A stretch of DNA of 55,319 bases from an uncultured Dialister sp. Lineage in GTDB: Bacteria > Bacillota > Negativicutes > Veillonellales > Dialisteraceae. Below the pieces are notes generated by a model. That model was not told the origin of the DNA, searched no databases, and saw nothing but the letters and a program-made list of their open reading frames with translations. Shown here piece after piece: positions 41,334-49,901 of this stretch. Every line of letters begins with the position of its first letter. The first letter of the stretch is position 1. A program made the translations under genes and the position numbers. Location: contig UQYL01000009.1 of the NCBI GenBank assembly GCA_900545365.1, forward strand, positions 1-55,319, written 5' to 3'.

Positions 41334-42968
41334 TTACATCATGCCGCCCATGCCGCCTGCGGGCATCGGGGGCATAGCCGGTTTTTCTTCCGGCAGATCG
41401 CCGACGATGGCTTCCGTGGTGAGGACGAGAGCCGCGATGCTCGCCGCGTTCTGAAGAGCGGTGCGGGTGACCTTTGCCGGATCGACGATGCCGGCAGCGA
41501 TCATGTCTTCGTACTTGTCTTCTGCCGCATTGTAGCCTACGCCTTTCGCCGCTTCTCTGACTTTATTCGCCACGATGGAGCCTTCCACGCCTGCGTTGTC
41601 CGCGATCTGGCGGATCGGAGCTTCGATGGCGTTGCGGACGAGGTTGATGCCGGTCTGCACGTCGCCTTCTTCATGGAGATCGTTCAGTTTTTCCTGAATG
41701 TCGATGAAGGTGGTGCCGCCGCCTGCTACGATGCCTTCTTCCACAGCCGCGCGGGTCGCGTTCAGCGCGTCTTCGATGCGGAGTCTCTTGTCTTTCATTT
41801 CGACTTCCGTTGCTGCCCCGACTTCGATGACTGCTACGCCGCCGCCGAGTTTTGCCAGTCTTTCCTGGAGTTTATCCTTATCGAACTGGGAAACGGTCTC
41901 AGCGAGCTGGGTGCGGATCTCATTGACGCGGGCCGCGATGGCTTCTTTGCGTTCCGCCGCCTGCTGGTCGCTGACGATGATGGTGGTGTTGTCTTTGGTG
42001 ATGCGGATCTGATGCGCCGTGCCGAGGTCTTCGATGCCTGCGGATTCAAGCTTGCGGCCCATATCCTGGCTGATGACCTGGCCGCCGGTGAGGATGGCGA
42101 TATCCTGGAGCATGGCTTTGCGGCGGTCGCCGAATCCCGGAGCTTTGACAGCAGCGCATTTGAAGGTGCCGCGCAGACGGTTCACCACGAGGGTCGCCAG
42201 TGCTTCGCCTTCCACGTCTTCCGCGATGATGAGGAGTTCTTTGCCGGACTGTACCACTTTTTCGAGGAGCGGCAGGATGTCCTGGAGAACATTGATCTTC
42301 TTATCGGTGATCAGGATGAAAGGATCCGTCATGACACATTCCATCTTGTCCGGATCGGATACCATGTACGGGCTGAGGTAGCCGCGGTCGAACTGCATGC
42401 CTTCCGTGAATTTCAGCTTCGTTTCCATGGTCTTGGATTCTTCTACATTGATGATGCCGTCTTTGCCGACTTTTTCCATGGCGTCAGCGATGAGGCCGCC
42501 GATGGTGGCGTCCGCCGCGGAGATGGAAGCGACCTGGGCGATGGCGTCGCGGGTGCTGACCGGGATCGCGCGGCTCTTGATCTCTTCGACCAGGCATGCC
42601 ACTGCTTTTTCGATGCCTTTCTTAAGGACCATCGGGTTCGCGCCGGCCGCTACGTTTCTCATGCCTTCATGGATCATGGACTGCGCGAGGAGCGTCGCCG
42701 TGGTTGTGCCGTCGCCTGCGACGTCATTCGTCTTCGTTGCGACTTCTTTCACGAGCTGAGCGCCCATGTTTTCAAAGGGATCTTTCAGTTCGATCTCACG
42801 GGCAATGGATACGCCGTCGTTGACGATGTTCGGAGCGCCGAATTTCTTGTCCAGAACGACATTGCGGCCTTTCGGGCCGAGGGTAATCTTGACAGCGTTC
42901 GCCAGCTGATCTACGCCGCGGAGCAGTGCCGCGCGGGCTTCTTCATTGTACAGTACTTTCTTAGCCAT
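41334..42968 (-). CDS. groL: Chaperonin GroEL
   Basis: ATP-driven folding chamber, 544 residues. Conserved segments visible: LGPKGRNVVLDKKFG, DGTTTATLLAQSM, the GDRRKAMLQD hinge, VEEGIVAGGGT, and the Gly/Met C-terminal tail GGMGGMM. Standard length. Second gene of groES-groEL, 25 bases after groES, under CIRCE control. Confidence 0.99.
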   Translation of the reverse strand: MAKKVLYNEEARAALLRGVDQLANAVKITLGPKGRNVVLDKKFGAPNIVNDGVSIAREIELKDPFENMGAQLVKEVATKTNDVAGDGTTTATLLAQSMIHEGMRNVAAGANPMVLKKGIEKAVACLVEEIKSRAIPVSTRDAIAQVASISAADATIGGLIADAMEKVGKDGIINVEESKTMETKLKFTEGMQFDRGYLSPYMVSDPDKMECVMTDPFILITDKKINVLQDILPLLEKVVQSGKELLIIAEDVEGEALATLVVNRLRGTFKCAAVKAPGFGDRRKAMLQDIAILTGGQVISQDMGRKLESAGIEDLGTAHQIRITKDNTTIIVSDQQAAERKEAIAARVNEIRTQLAETVSQFDKDKLQERLAKLGGGVAVIEVGAATEVEMKDKRLRIEDALNATRAAVEEGIVAGGGTTFIDIQEKLNDLHEEGDVQTGINLVRNAIEAPIRQIADNAGVEGSIVANKVREAAKGVGYNAAEDKYEDMIAAGIVDPAKVTRTALQNAASIAALVLTTEAIVGDLPEEKPAMPPMPAGGMGGMM

Positions 42969-42993
42969 TTATGTCACTCCTATCAGTCAAAAA

Positions 42994-43275
42994 TCAGAAA
43001 ACGCAGAGGATATCCCGTTCGGTGATGAGCAGGTAATGCTTGCCGCCTTCGTCGATATCCGTGCCGGAATATTTCGCGAAGAGCACTTCGTCGCCCACTT
43101 TGACTTCCATGGGGATGCGCTGGCCGTTTTCATTGTACTTGCCTTCGCCTACCGCTACGACAGTGCCTTTCTGGGATTTTTTCTGTGCTGTATCCGGCAG
43201 CAGGATGCCGCCTTTTGTCTTGGTTTCTTCTTCTTTTACTTCAATCAGAACACGATCTGCTAATGGTTTTAACAT
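42994..43275 (-). CDS. groS: Co-chaperonin GroES
   Basis: Seven-subunit lid of GroEL, 93 residues, with the family opening LKPLADRVLIEVKEEE, the mobile loop TKGGILLPD, and GDEVLFAKYSGTDI. AGGAGG lies upstream of the ATG, and the CIRCE operator lies 22 bases above the start. Confidence 0.99.
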   Translation of the reverse strand: MLKPLADRVLIEVKEEETKTKGGILLPDTAQKKSQKGTVVAVGEGKYNENGQRIPMEVKVGDEVLFAKYSGTDIDEGGKHYLLITERDILCVF

Positions 43276-43296
43276 TTCGACTCCTCCTTTTAATTA

Positions 43297-43323
43297 TTAG
43301 CACTCACTTCCACCGAGTGCTAA
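43297..43323 (-). promoter_or_regulatory. CIRCE operator (HrcA binding site)
   Basis: A perfect TTAGCACTC, nine bases, GAGTGCTAA inverted repeat between the groES promoter and start codon, identical to the consensus operator of the HrcA heat-shock repressor. Confidence 0.98.
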
Positions 43324-43334
43324 CTCACGTTCAT

Positions 43335-43363
43335 ATAATACCCAATCCCCGTCAAAATTGCAA
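43335..43363 (-). promoter_or_regulatory. groESL promoter
   Basis: TTGCAA (43358-43363), 17 bases, TATTAT (43335-43340) on the minus strand, directly above CIRCE. Confidence 0.75.
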
Positions 43364-43393
43364 GGGCCCGGCGGAAAATTTTTAAAGTTCCAA

Positions 43394-43422
43394 TAAAAAA
43401 GAGGAGTATGCCGCCTCCTCTT
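43394..43422 (-). terminator. Terminator after the AsmA-like gene
   Basis: AGAGGAG (43415-43421) pairs with CTCCTCT (43400-43406), followed by TTTTTTATT on the minus strand; the stem starts at the stop codon. Confidence 0.75.
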
Positions 43423-44732
43423 CAGCGTACCCGTTCCGTCTTCCCGGAAAGCGCGTCTTCCAGATAAACCGGCCCCAGTTCCAGCTTCCCGTCCCGGATG
43501 CGGAAGGCTTCCGTCTTCACATCGCCCAGCGCGAGCGAAACCGTCACATCCCGGAAAGTGATCGTACGGCCGATCTTTTCAAAAGCGCCGGAGATCCCGT
43601 TGAACGGCAGAAAATGATAGCGTCCCGGGCCGCTCTCGAAGGAACCGTCGATCTCCTCCGCGCCGTCCTCGCCGCGGGTCATGCGGAGGATCAGCTCCAC
43701 GCTGCACCGGAGCCTGCTGTCGTCCGCCGCGATGCCCCCTTTCAGTCCGTGACCGCGGAGCTCCGCGGCATACGCCCGGCTGTCCAGATCAAACTGCCCT
43801 TCTCCGTCCACTGTACCGCCGTAGATTTCCCCTTTCACGCCGTACACATGGAGACCGCCGCCGGCATAGGAAAAGTCCCCCTTCACATTGGTAAAATGGA
43901 GCGCCGGCAGATCCAGCGCGGGCATTTCCACGACGCCCTTGATGACCGGGCGGGAGAGTCCGCCTGATATCCGGGCCGTGAATGACGCCGGATCATCAAT
44001 GCCTATCCCTTCATCCAGCGACGACGGGCGCAGCCCCGCCACGGAAAGCGCCATATCGAATTCCGGTTCTTCTTTCCTCATATCCAGCGCCCCGTTTATG
44101 GCGAGCCGGTCCGCGGAGACCGTCCCCGTGAAAGGCCCCGCCAGCACGCCGAGGCGGATCTCCCGCTTCGTATCAATATCCGCCCGCAGGTCGGCGTGCT
44201 CCATGCGGAAACGGCGGCCCGGCGCTTCCGCCTCGATGAGGCTGTCCCGGATGCGCAGGCGACAGTCAAAAGGGCGCTCCTTTCCGGCCCGCTTTTCGCC
44301 AGAAGCGGCGCTCTCCTCCGGCCATTCCCGCCGAATGTGCAGGGGCCGCATATTTTCGTCAAAAAAGAGACGGACATGGGCATGTTCCAGCTCCGCATCC
44401 TTCACGGAAAGGCTTCCGATCCGGCCTGTCACCGCGTCCCACAGGCTGATCCGGCACCGCGCGCGGGGCACCTCCGCAAGGAGCGTCCCGTCGTCAGCCG
44501 TCCACCGGAGCCCTTCGATCTCCACGCGCCCCAGGATATCCGCCCGGACGCGCTCCGCCGACACCGTGCCGGGAAACAGATCCCGTCCCGCCGCGGTCTC
44601 ATCAAAAATTTCCGCCGCCCGGTACGACAGCCAGCCGCAGAGCGCGAAAAAGAGGACGGCCAGAGCCAGACACAGCGCGGCCGCTCTCCGCAAAAATCTG
44701 CGGTGTGTCCCGAACCATGTCCTTCTGCTCAT
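43422..44732 (-). CDS. AsmA-like envelope protein
   Basis: A 436-residue protein with one N-terminal membrane segment (about residues 15-38, after RRFLRRAAA) and a long beta-rich exported part. Repeating elements such as VRADILGRVEIEGL near the start (the AsmA-type opening), LSRPVIKGVVEMPALDLPAL, KGDFSYAGGGLHVYGVKGEIYGGTVDGEG and the C-terminal FRIRDGKLELGPVYLED match the AsmA/TamB bridge-protein style. Such proteins move lipid to, or help assemble, an outer membrane, so its presence supports a diderm host. No operon partner. Confidence 0.75.
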   Translation of the reverse strand: MSRRTWFGTHRRFLRRAAALCLALAVLFFALCGWLSYRAAEIFDETAAGRDLFPGTVSAERVRADILGRVEIEGLRWTADDGTLLAEVPRARCRISLWDAVTGRIGSLSVKDAELEHAHVRLFFDENMRPLHIRREWPEESAASGEKRAGKERPFDCRLRIRDSLIEAEAPGRRFRMEHADLRADIDTKREIRLGVLAGPFTGTVSADRLAINGALDMRKEEPEFDMALSVAGLRPSSLDEGIGIDDPASFTARISGGLSRPVIKGVVEMPALDLPALHFTNVKGDFSYAGGGLHVYGVKGEIYGGTVDGEGQFDLDSRAYAAELRGHGLKGGIAADDSRLRCSVELILRMTRGEDGAEEIDGSFESGPGRYHFLPFNGISGAFEKIGRTITFRDVTVSLALGDVKTEAFRIRDGKLELGPVYLEDALSGKTERVR

Positions 44733-44819
44733 AGCCGTCCTCCTTTTTCTTTTTTATTGTACACGATTCGGCTGCCGAAAAAAAAGCGGCCATCCAGAAA
44801 GAGCCGCCCCTGTCCCACG

Positions 44820-44850
44820 CAAAAACCGCGCTCCCAAAGGAACGCGGTCT
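44820..44850 (-). terminator. Terminator after murB
   Basis: ACCGCGTTCC pairs with GGAGCGCGGT (one mismatch) around TTTG, followed by TTTTT on the minus strand, 20 bases past the stop. Confidence 0.85.
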
Positions 44851-44869
44851 TCTGTTTGATTTCTTATTT

Positions 44870-45796
44870 TTATCTTTCCTGATGCAGGCCGTCGCCGATG
44901 AGGCGGACGTCCAGCGGGATGTGGACATTGAACTGCTCCATCACCCGGCGCTGCACTTCGTGAAGCACGGCCAGCACGTCGGCACAGGTGGCATTGCCGT
45001 TATTGACGACAAAATCGGGATGCTTCGTCGATACCTGCGCATCGCCCACAGAGTAGCCGATAAGGCCGCACGCCTTGATCATCGGGCCCACGTGGTATCC
45101 CGGCGGGCGGAGATACATCGTCCCGGCGCTTCTCTTGTCGAGAGGCTGCTTTGTCCGGCGGGAGAGCTGGTATTCGTCCATGGCTCTCTTGATCTCGTTC
45201 ACGTTGCCGTGGGACAGATGCAGGCGGACGCCCAGCAGGACGTCTCCGTTGTGCATGAAAATGCTGTCGCTGTCACCGTAGTGGAGATCATCCCAGCCGT
45301 AGGTCTTCTCCCGTTTGCCGTCGCGGGTGACGACGCGGACGCTTTCCACGACCCGCTTCATCTGGCTGCCGTAGCCGTTGGCATTCATGAACGCCGCGCC
45401 GCAGATCGTGCCCGGGAGACCGACCGCCCATTCCATGCCTTTCAGCTGGTTCTGCCAGGCCAGGCGGGACACGGCGCTCGTCGCAACGCCGCCCGTCGCG
45501 GTGATCCAGTCGCCTTCGCAGACGAGCTCCGGCTTCATGCGCTGCATGCACACCGTGATGCCGCGGATGCCCTTGTCGCTGACGAGACAGTTCGAGCCGC
45601 CGCCGATGACCGTCACAGGTACGCCGCCGTCGGCAGCGCGGCGCAGCACCTTTTTCAGCGTCTCCTCATTGGTAGGCGTCACGAAAACGTCCGCCGGGCC
45701 GCCGATGCCGTATGTGGTGTGGCGGCTCATGGGCTCATTCACACGGAATTCCTTTTCCGTGAGGATTCCTTCAAAAAACGAAGTCCAGTCTGTCAT
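44870..45796 (-). CDS. murB: UDP-N-acetylenolpyruvoylglucosamine reductase
   Basis: FAD enzyme that completes UDP-MurNAc for peptidoglycan. It is the type II (Gram-positive) form of 308 residues: SRHTTYGIGGPADVFV, the FAD-binding VIGGGSNCLVSD, LPGTICGAAFMNANGYG, RSAGTMYLRPPGY where the active-site Ser is SAGTMY, and the C-terminal HPDFVVNNGNATCADV. Four-base overlap with the ylbF gene upstream. Last gene of trmL-ylbF-murB. Confidence 0.97.
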   Translation of the reverse strand: MTDWTSFFEGILTEKEFRVNEPMSRHTTYGIGGPADVFVTPTNEETLKKVLRRAADGGVPVTVIGGGSNCLVSDKGIRGITVCMQRMKPELVCEGDWITATGGVATSAVSRLAWQNQLKGMEWAVGLPGTICGAAFMNANGYGSQMKRVVESVRVVTRDGKREKTYGWDDLHYGDSDSIFMHNGDVLLGVRLHLSHGNVNEIKRAMDEYQLSRRTKQPLDKRSAGTMYLRPPGYHVGPMIKACGLIGYSVGDAQVSTKHPDFVVNNGNATCADVLAVLHEVQRRVMEQFNVHIPLDVRLIGDGLHQER

Positions 45797-46149
45797 TTCT
45801 TCTCCAACTCCAATACATCCATACCCTTCATCATTGCGTCGCCGATGATCTTCTGCAGATCCGCCGCGACCTGCTGCCAGCGGATGAACGCCTGTAAATA
45901 TTCCTGGGCGTCGCCGTTATTGCTGACCATGACCGCCAGTTCCTGGAGATGGGCATAGGTCTTCTCATCGGGCTGCTGGCCGGCGAGCTTGGCATAGTCC
46001 GCCTGCATCTGCGCCATGAGGTACTCCTTCACGAGCTTCTTCGCGTCTTCATTGCCTTTGATCCGCTCGCCTGCCGCGGTGAGACGCTTCATCTCGTCGC
46101 AGTCCCGGATCGCAGCGGCCAGCTCATAGGCCTTATCATAGGTATTCAT
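45793..46149 (-). CDS. ylbF: YlbF/YmcA-family protein
   Basis: A 118-residue helical protein of the YlbF/YmcA family; the Bacillus members form a complex that aids RNase Y. Typical are the all-helical charged stretches AYELAAAIRDCDEMKRL and the C-terminal IRWQQVAADLQKIIGDAM. Which paralogue it is cannot be told. Overlaps trmL by 14 bases and murB by four. Confidence 0.88.
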   Translation of the reverse strand: MNTYDKAYELAAAIRDCDEMKRLTAAGERIKGNEDAKKLVKEYLMAQMQADYAKLAGQQPDEKTYAHLQELAVMVSNNGDAQEYLQAFIRWQQVAADLQKIIGDAMMKGMDVLELEKK

Positions 46150-46639
46150 GTGTTCCTCCCTTAAAAAGCCGTCCGCTCTTCTGCAGCAGATGCGGGAATC
46201 CCTGCTGACGGAGCGCTTCCATCGCGACGATGGCCACGGCGTTGGACAAATTGAGCGACCGCGCTTCCTCGATCATGGGAATGCGGATGCAGTCTTCTTC
46301 ATGCGCCAGCAGGAGCTCCTCCGGCAGTCCCTTCGTCTCCTTGCCGAAGACCAGCACGTCGCCCGGCTGAAACGCCACTTCGCTGTAAGCGCGCACGGCC
46401 TTTGTCGTATTGTAATAAAAATGGTGTCCCGACAGCATGCGGACCACGGATTCGTAATTTTCATGGATATGGACGTCCAGCAAGTCCCAGTAATCCAGAC
46501 CGGCCCGTTTCAGATACTTATCCTCCAGGGAAAAGCCGAGGGGCTTTACCAGATGGAGCGTCAGATGCTCCGCCGCGCAGAGGCGGGAAATATTCCCCGT
46601 ATTTCCCGGTATCTCCGGCTCAACAAGCACGATATGCAT
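46136..46639 (-). CDS. trmL: tRNA (cytidine/uridine-34-2'-O)-methyltransferase
   Basis: SPOUT-class methyltransferase that modifies the wobble base of leucine tRNAs. 167 residues with the three SPOUT motifs: PEIPGNTGNISRLCA (motif 1), LVFGKETKGLPEELL (motif 2), and SLNLSNAVAIVAMEALRQ (motif 3), the knotted SAM site. ATG at 46639. First gene of trmL-ylbF-murB; the tRNA-Leu in this window would be a natural substrate. Confidence 0.95.
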   Translation of the reverse strand: MHIVLVEPEIPGNTGNISRLCAAEHLTLHLVKPLGFSLEDKYLKRAGLDYWDLLDVHIHENYESVVRMLSGHHFYYNTTKAVRAYSEVAFQPGDVLVFGKETKGLPEELLLAHEEDCIRIPMIEEARSLNLSNAVAIVAMEALRQQGFPHLLQKSGRLFKGGTHEYL

Positions 46640-46717
46640 AGTACACCTTCATTTCCCACATTATCCCAAATATTATATCATAAAAGCCTCGGAAACTGTA
46701 CCCTGCGGCAGCCGCGG

Positions 46718-46746
46718 AAAAAGCCGCTCCGAAGAGCGGCCTTTCT
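46718..46746 (-). terminator. Terminator after the secreted-protein gene
   Basis: GCCGCTC pairs with GAGCGGC on a TTCG loop, followed by TTTTT on the minus strand at the stop codon. Confidence 0.85.
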
Positions 46747-47135
46747 CAGAAATAATCGCCGTACCGCTCCTTGTAGCGGTCCTCCATTTCCTGCTCGTCA
46801 TAGGCCTTGAAAGTAAACGCTTTCTGCCCCTGATAGGAAACCTTGTAAATGATATCCGTGTCCAGCCCGTTCACGGGGATGCGGTACGTATTCGGATAGC
46901 CCCGCACATCCTGCGGGACCGGCGCGCCCATCATCTCCACGCCGTCGCTGAAAACAAATTCCGGCTTCATCGGGTCCCACCGGATCGGATCCAGCTCCGT
47001 CTCCGTGAGCGGCTCCGCCATAACCACTTCCACCGTGAGAAAATCCACGGCGATCACCGAGCGGATCTGATTCGCCTCCGCCGCCCAGGGCAGCGCCGCC
47101 AGCGCCGCCGCCAGGATGACGCCCCACTTCTTCAT
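46746..47135 (-). CDS. Secreted hypothetical protein
   Basis: I do not recognise this 129-residue protein. It has a clear signal peptide (residues 1-21, ending WAAEA, with likely cleavage after AEA), then a small beta-rich domain with FLTVEVVMAEPLTETELD and a C-terminal acidic tail EQEMEDRYKERYGDYF. No cysteine after the signal, so no disulfides and no lipobox. Monocistronic with its own terminator. Confidence 0.75.
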   Translation of the reverse strand: MKKWGVILAAALAALPWAAEANQIRSVIAVDFLTVEVVMAEPLTETELDPIRWDPMKPEFVFSDGVEMMGAPVPQDVRGYPNTYRIPVNGLDTDIIYKVSYQGQKAFTFKAYDEQEMEDRYKERYGDYF

Positions 47136-47205
47136 ACGTATCCCTCCCCTGCTTTTCTCTTATTCTTAATATACGGAACGTCAGAGCGCCCTGTCAAGGG
47201 CAGCA

Positions 47206-47233
47206 AAAAAGGCTCCCCGCAGGGAACCCTTTT
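47206..47233 (-). terminator. Terminator after rplS
   Basis: AAAAGGGTTCCC pairs with GGGGAGCCTTTTTT across TGC (minor mismatches), T-rich on the minus strand. Confidence 0.8.
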
Positions 47234-47239
47234 CGGACA

Positions 47240-47581
47240 TTATTTTCTTTCTTTGATTCTTGCCGCTTTGCCGGACAGTCCGCGCAGATAGAAGAGCTTC
47301 GCACGGCGAACGATGCCGCGGCGTTTCAGTTCGATCTTTGCCAGACGCGGAGAATGAACGAAGAATGTTCTTTCTACACCGACGCCGTAAGAGATGCGGC
47401 GAACGGTAAAGGTTTCGCGAAGGCCAGCATGTTTTCTCGCGATAACAACACCTTCAAATACCTGGATTCTTTCGTTCTTGCCTTCTACGACTTTCGTATG
47501 TACGCGTACAGTGTCGCCGGGGCGGAATTCAGGAATGTCATTTCTCAGCTGTTCGTTTTCGAGCGTTTCGATAATGTTCAC
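47240..47581 (-). CDS. rplS: Ribosomal protein L19, GTG start
   Basis: 113 residues; L19 lies at the 30S-50S interface. Visible are RNDIPEFRPGDTVRVHTKVVEG, split here as FRPGDTVRVHTKVVEG, RIQVFEGVVIARK, TFTVRRISYGVGVERTF and the end SPRLAKIELKRRGIVRRAKL. The GTG at 47579-47581 has AAGGAGG eight bases upstream and gives the usual N-terminus (VNIIETLENEQL). A longer frame to 47704 crosses the promoter and is rejected. Not beside trmD/rimM/rpsP, its usual partners. Confidence 0.96.
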   Translation of the reverse strand: MNIIETLENEQLRNDIPEFRPGDTVRVHTKVVEGKNERIQVFEGVVIARKHAGLRETFTVRRISYGVGVERTFFVHSPRLAKIELKRRGIVRRAKLFYLRGLSGKAARIKERK

Positions 47582-47655
47582 GATCTTTTCCTCCTTACTT
47601 ACAGGACATTCGTGCCGATCGCCTATGGCAGAGGACTGTCCAGACATACGCAAGT

Positions 47656-47684
47656 ATTTTATCACCATTCCGGCGGGAGCGCAA
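47656..47684 (-). promoter_or_regulatory. rplS promoter and start of an untranslated leader
   Basis: TTGCGC (47679-47684), 17 bases, TAAAAT (47656-47661) on the minus strand. The 70-base leader to the GTG lies in the position of the L19 leader motif known in Firmicutes, but I cannot confirm its fold. Confidence 0.6.
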
Positions 47685-47849
47685 GAAAATTTCCCGGCGT
47701 TCACAGAAAAATCCGCCGCATTTTTTGCCGCCCGGAAAATTTCCGCTGGGAAAATGAAAGCCGCCGCTTTGCCGCGCCGTACAAAAAAAGAAGCGCCCTC
47801 ATGAGAAGGAATGCTTCTTTTTTTATCGCTTATTTTATTTTCGCGCCGG

Positions 47850-49901
47850 TCAGACGAGTTTGCTGAAATCGCCCCAGGCGTTGAAGAGCTGGAGGGTCTT
47901 CATGAGGAGGGAGATGCGGTTGTTTTTCACCGCTTCGTCGTCCACCATGATCATGACTTTGTCGAGGCAGGTATTGATGGGCTGCGTCAGTTCGCGGAGC
48001 GCCGGGAGAGCCGCACCGTAGTCATAGGCGTCGTAGGCGGCCTGCGCTTTGAGTCCCGCGGCGACGAGGGCCGACCAGAGGTCTTTTTCCGCATCTTCCG
48101 TGAAGAGCTGCGGCAGGACGGAGACGGCGGTCTTGCCCTTCGTGATGTTCGCGAGGCGGGTGACAGCCTGACGGAGCTCAGTCTCTTCTTTCACGTCGCT
48201 TTCTTTCATGCTCTGCGCTTTCAGGAAGAGAGCGTATATATCGTCCACCGGGCCGGAGAGGACGGCGTCGATGATGTCGTAGTCAATGCCCTGATCGAGG
48301 AGGATGGCGCGGATGCGCTGGTGGAAGAATTCCTCGATCTGTCCGGCGGCGGTCTTTTTCGCTTCGTCCGTGCCCGGCAGGAGCGCGAGGGCCTTGGCGA
48401 TGCCTTCTCTCACATCCCAGTGAATCTTCCCGTCCACGAGGATATTCACGGCGCCAATGGTCTGGCGGCGGAGCGCGAAGGGATCCTGGGAGCCTGTCGG
48501 GATGAGGCCACGGAGGAAGGTCGCCGCGAGGTTGTCCAGCTTATCCGCCAGCGACAACGCGCGGCCGATGGGCTGCTGCGGGAGGATGTCCCCGGCGAAC
48601 CGCGGCATGTACTGCTCGAAGATGGCCTGCGCCACATTGGCTTTTTCGCCGTCGAGGAGGGCGTATTCCTTGCCCATTTCGCCCTGGAGCTCGGTGAATT
48701 CCGTCACCATGCCCGTGGCGAGGTCGGATTTGGAGAGGTACGCCGCGCGGCCGGCATCGGCTTTTTCTTCTTCGCTGAATCCCCACGCTTCGCCGATGGC
48801 CGCGGTGAGCGCCTGCAGGCGGACGGCTTTGTCGTAAAGGGTGCCCATGTTTTCCTGATAGGTGATGCGCTTCAGGTCTTCCCGGTGCGCTTCGAGGGAT
48901 TTCTTCCGGTCGTTGTCGAAGAAGAATTTCGCGTCGTCCAGACGGGCGCGGAGCACCCGTTCATTGCCGATCTGCACATTTTCGAGAGCTTTCGTCCCGC
49001 CGTTTCTCACGGTGAGGAAGTACGGCATGAGGCTGCCGTCTTTCGCGTGCACCGGATAGTATCTCTGATGGTCGCGCATGGGCGTCACCACTGCCGGCTG
49101 CGGGAGTTTCAGGAAATCTTCGTCGATGCGTCCGTAAAGGGGCGTCGGGTATTCGACGATGTAATTGATCTCTTCGAGGAGGCCCGGATTCGGCCAGATC
49201 TCGCCGCCGAGCTCCGCCGCCTTCGCGAGGAGGCCCTGGCGGATCATTTCACGGCGTTCATCCTGATCGACGATGACGAAGGCTTTCCGCATCGTTTCCT
49301 TATAATCCGCAGGCACCGTGATCTCCACCGGCTCTTTGCAGAGGAAGCGGTGGCCCCGGCTCGTGCGCCCGCTTCTGACGTGCGCCAGTTCCATGGGAAC
49401 GACGTTTTCGCCGCAGAGCGCCACCAGCCAGCGGATGGGCCGGATGAAGCGCAGCTCTTCGCTGCCCCAGTGCATGCTCTTCGGGAAGGAGAGCCCGAGG
49501 ATGATGTCCGTGAAGACCTGGGGGAGCACCTCTTCCACGGGTTTCCCGGCGTTCACGATCTCCGCCCAGACATAATTGCCGTCTTTTACGAGCGCCGAAG
49601 GATCGACACCTGCGCCGCGGGCGAATCCCTGCGCCGCGCGGGTCGGATTGCCGTCCGCGTCGAAAGCCGCCTGGATGGAGGGGCCTCTCTTTTTCACTTC
49701 TTCATCGGACTGTTTTTCAGAGACGCCGAAAGCCAGCACGGCAAGGCGGCGGGGCGTCGCGTAAATGGTGACTTTTTCAAAGGAAAGGCGCGCTTCCGTG
49801 AGCTTCGCTTCCGCCAGCGCGGACAGGTCTTTCACCGTACCCGGCAGGATATTTGCCGGCATTTCTTCCGTTCCGATCTCAAGGAGAAGGTCTTTACTCA
49901 T
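47850..49901 (-). CDS. glyS: Glycyl-tRNA synthetase beta subunit
   Basis: 683 residues; forms the tetrameric bacterial GlyRS with GlyQ. Family openings LLEIGTEEMPANI and TPRRLAVL, the HRFL and MRDHQRYYPVHA segments, and the C-terminal anticodon-binding part (FNAWGDFSKLV at the very end) are seen. Full length. Four-base overlap with glyQ, so the two subunits are coupled. Confidence 0.97.
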   Translation of the reverse strand: MSKDLLLEIGTEEMPANILPGTVKDLSALAEAKLTEARLSFEKVTIYATPRRLAVLAFGVSEKQSDEEVKKRGPSIQAAFDADGNPTRAAQGFARGAGVDPSALVKDGNYVWAEIVNAGKPVEEVLPQVFTDIILGLSFPKSMHWGSEELRFIRPIRWLVALCGENVVPMELAHVRSGRTSRGHRFLCKEPVEITVPADYKETMRKAFVIVDQDERREMIRQGLLAKAAELGGEIWPNPGLLEEINYIVEYPTPLYGRIDEDFLKLPQPAVVTPMRDHQRYYPVHAKDGSLMPYFLTVRNGGTKALENVQIGNERVLRARLDDAKFFFDNDRKKSLEAHREDLKRITYQENMGTLYDKAVRLQALTAAIGEAWGFSEEEKADAGRAAYLSKSDLATGMVTEFTELQGEMGKEYALLDGEKANVAQAIFEQYMPRFAGDILPQQPIGRALSLADKLDNLAATFLRGLIPTGSQDPFALRRQTIGAVNILVDGKIHWDVREGIAKALALLPGTDEAKKTAAGQIEEFFHQRIRAILLDQGIDYDIIDAVLSGPVDDIYALFLKAQSMKESDVKEETELRQAVTRLANITKGKTAVSVLPQLFTEDAEKDLWSALVAAGLKAQAAYDAYDYGAALPALRELTQPINTCLDKVMIMVDDEAVKNNRISLLMKTLQLFNAWGDFSKLV

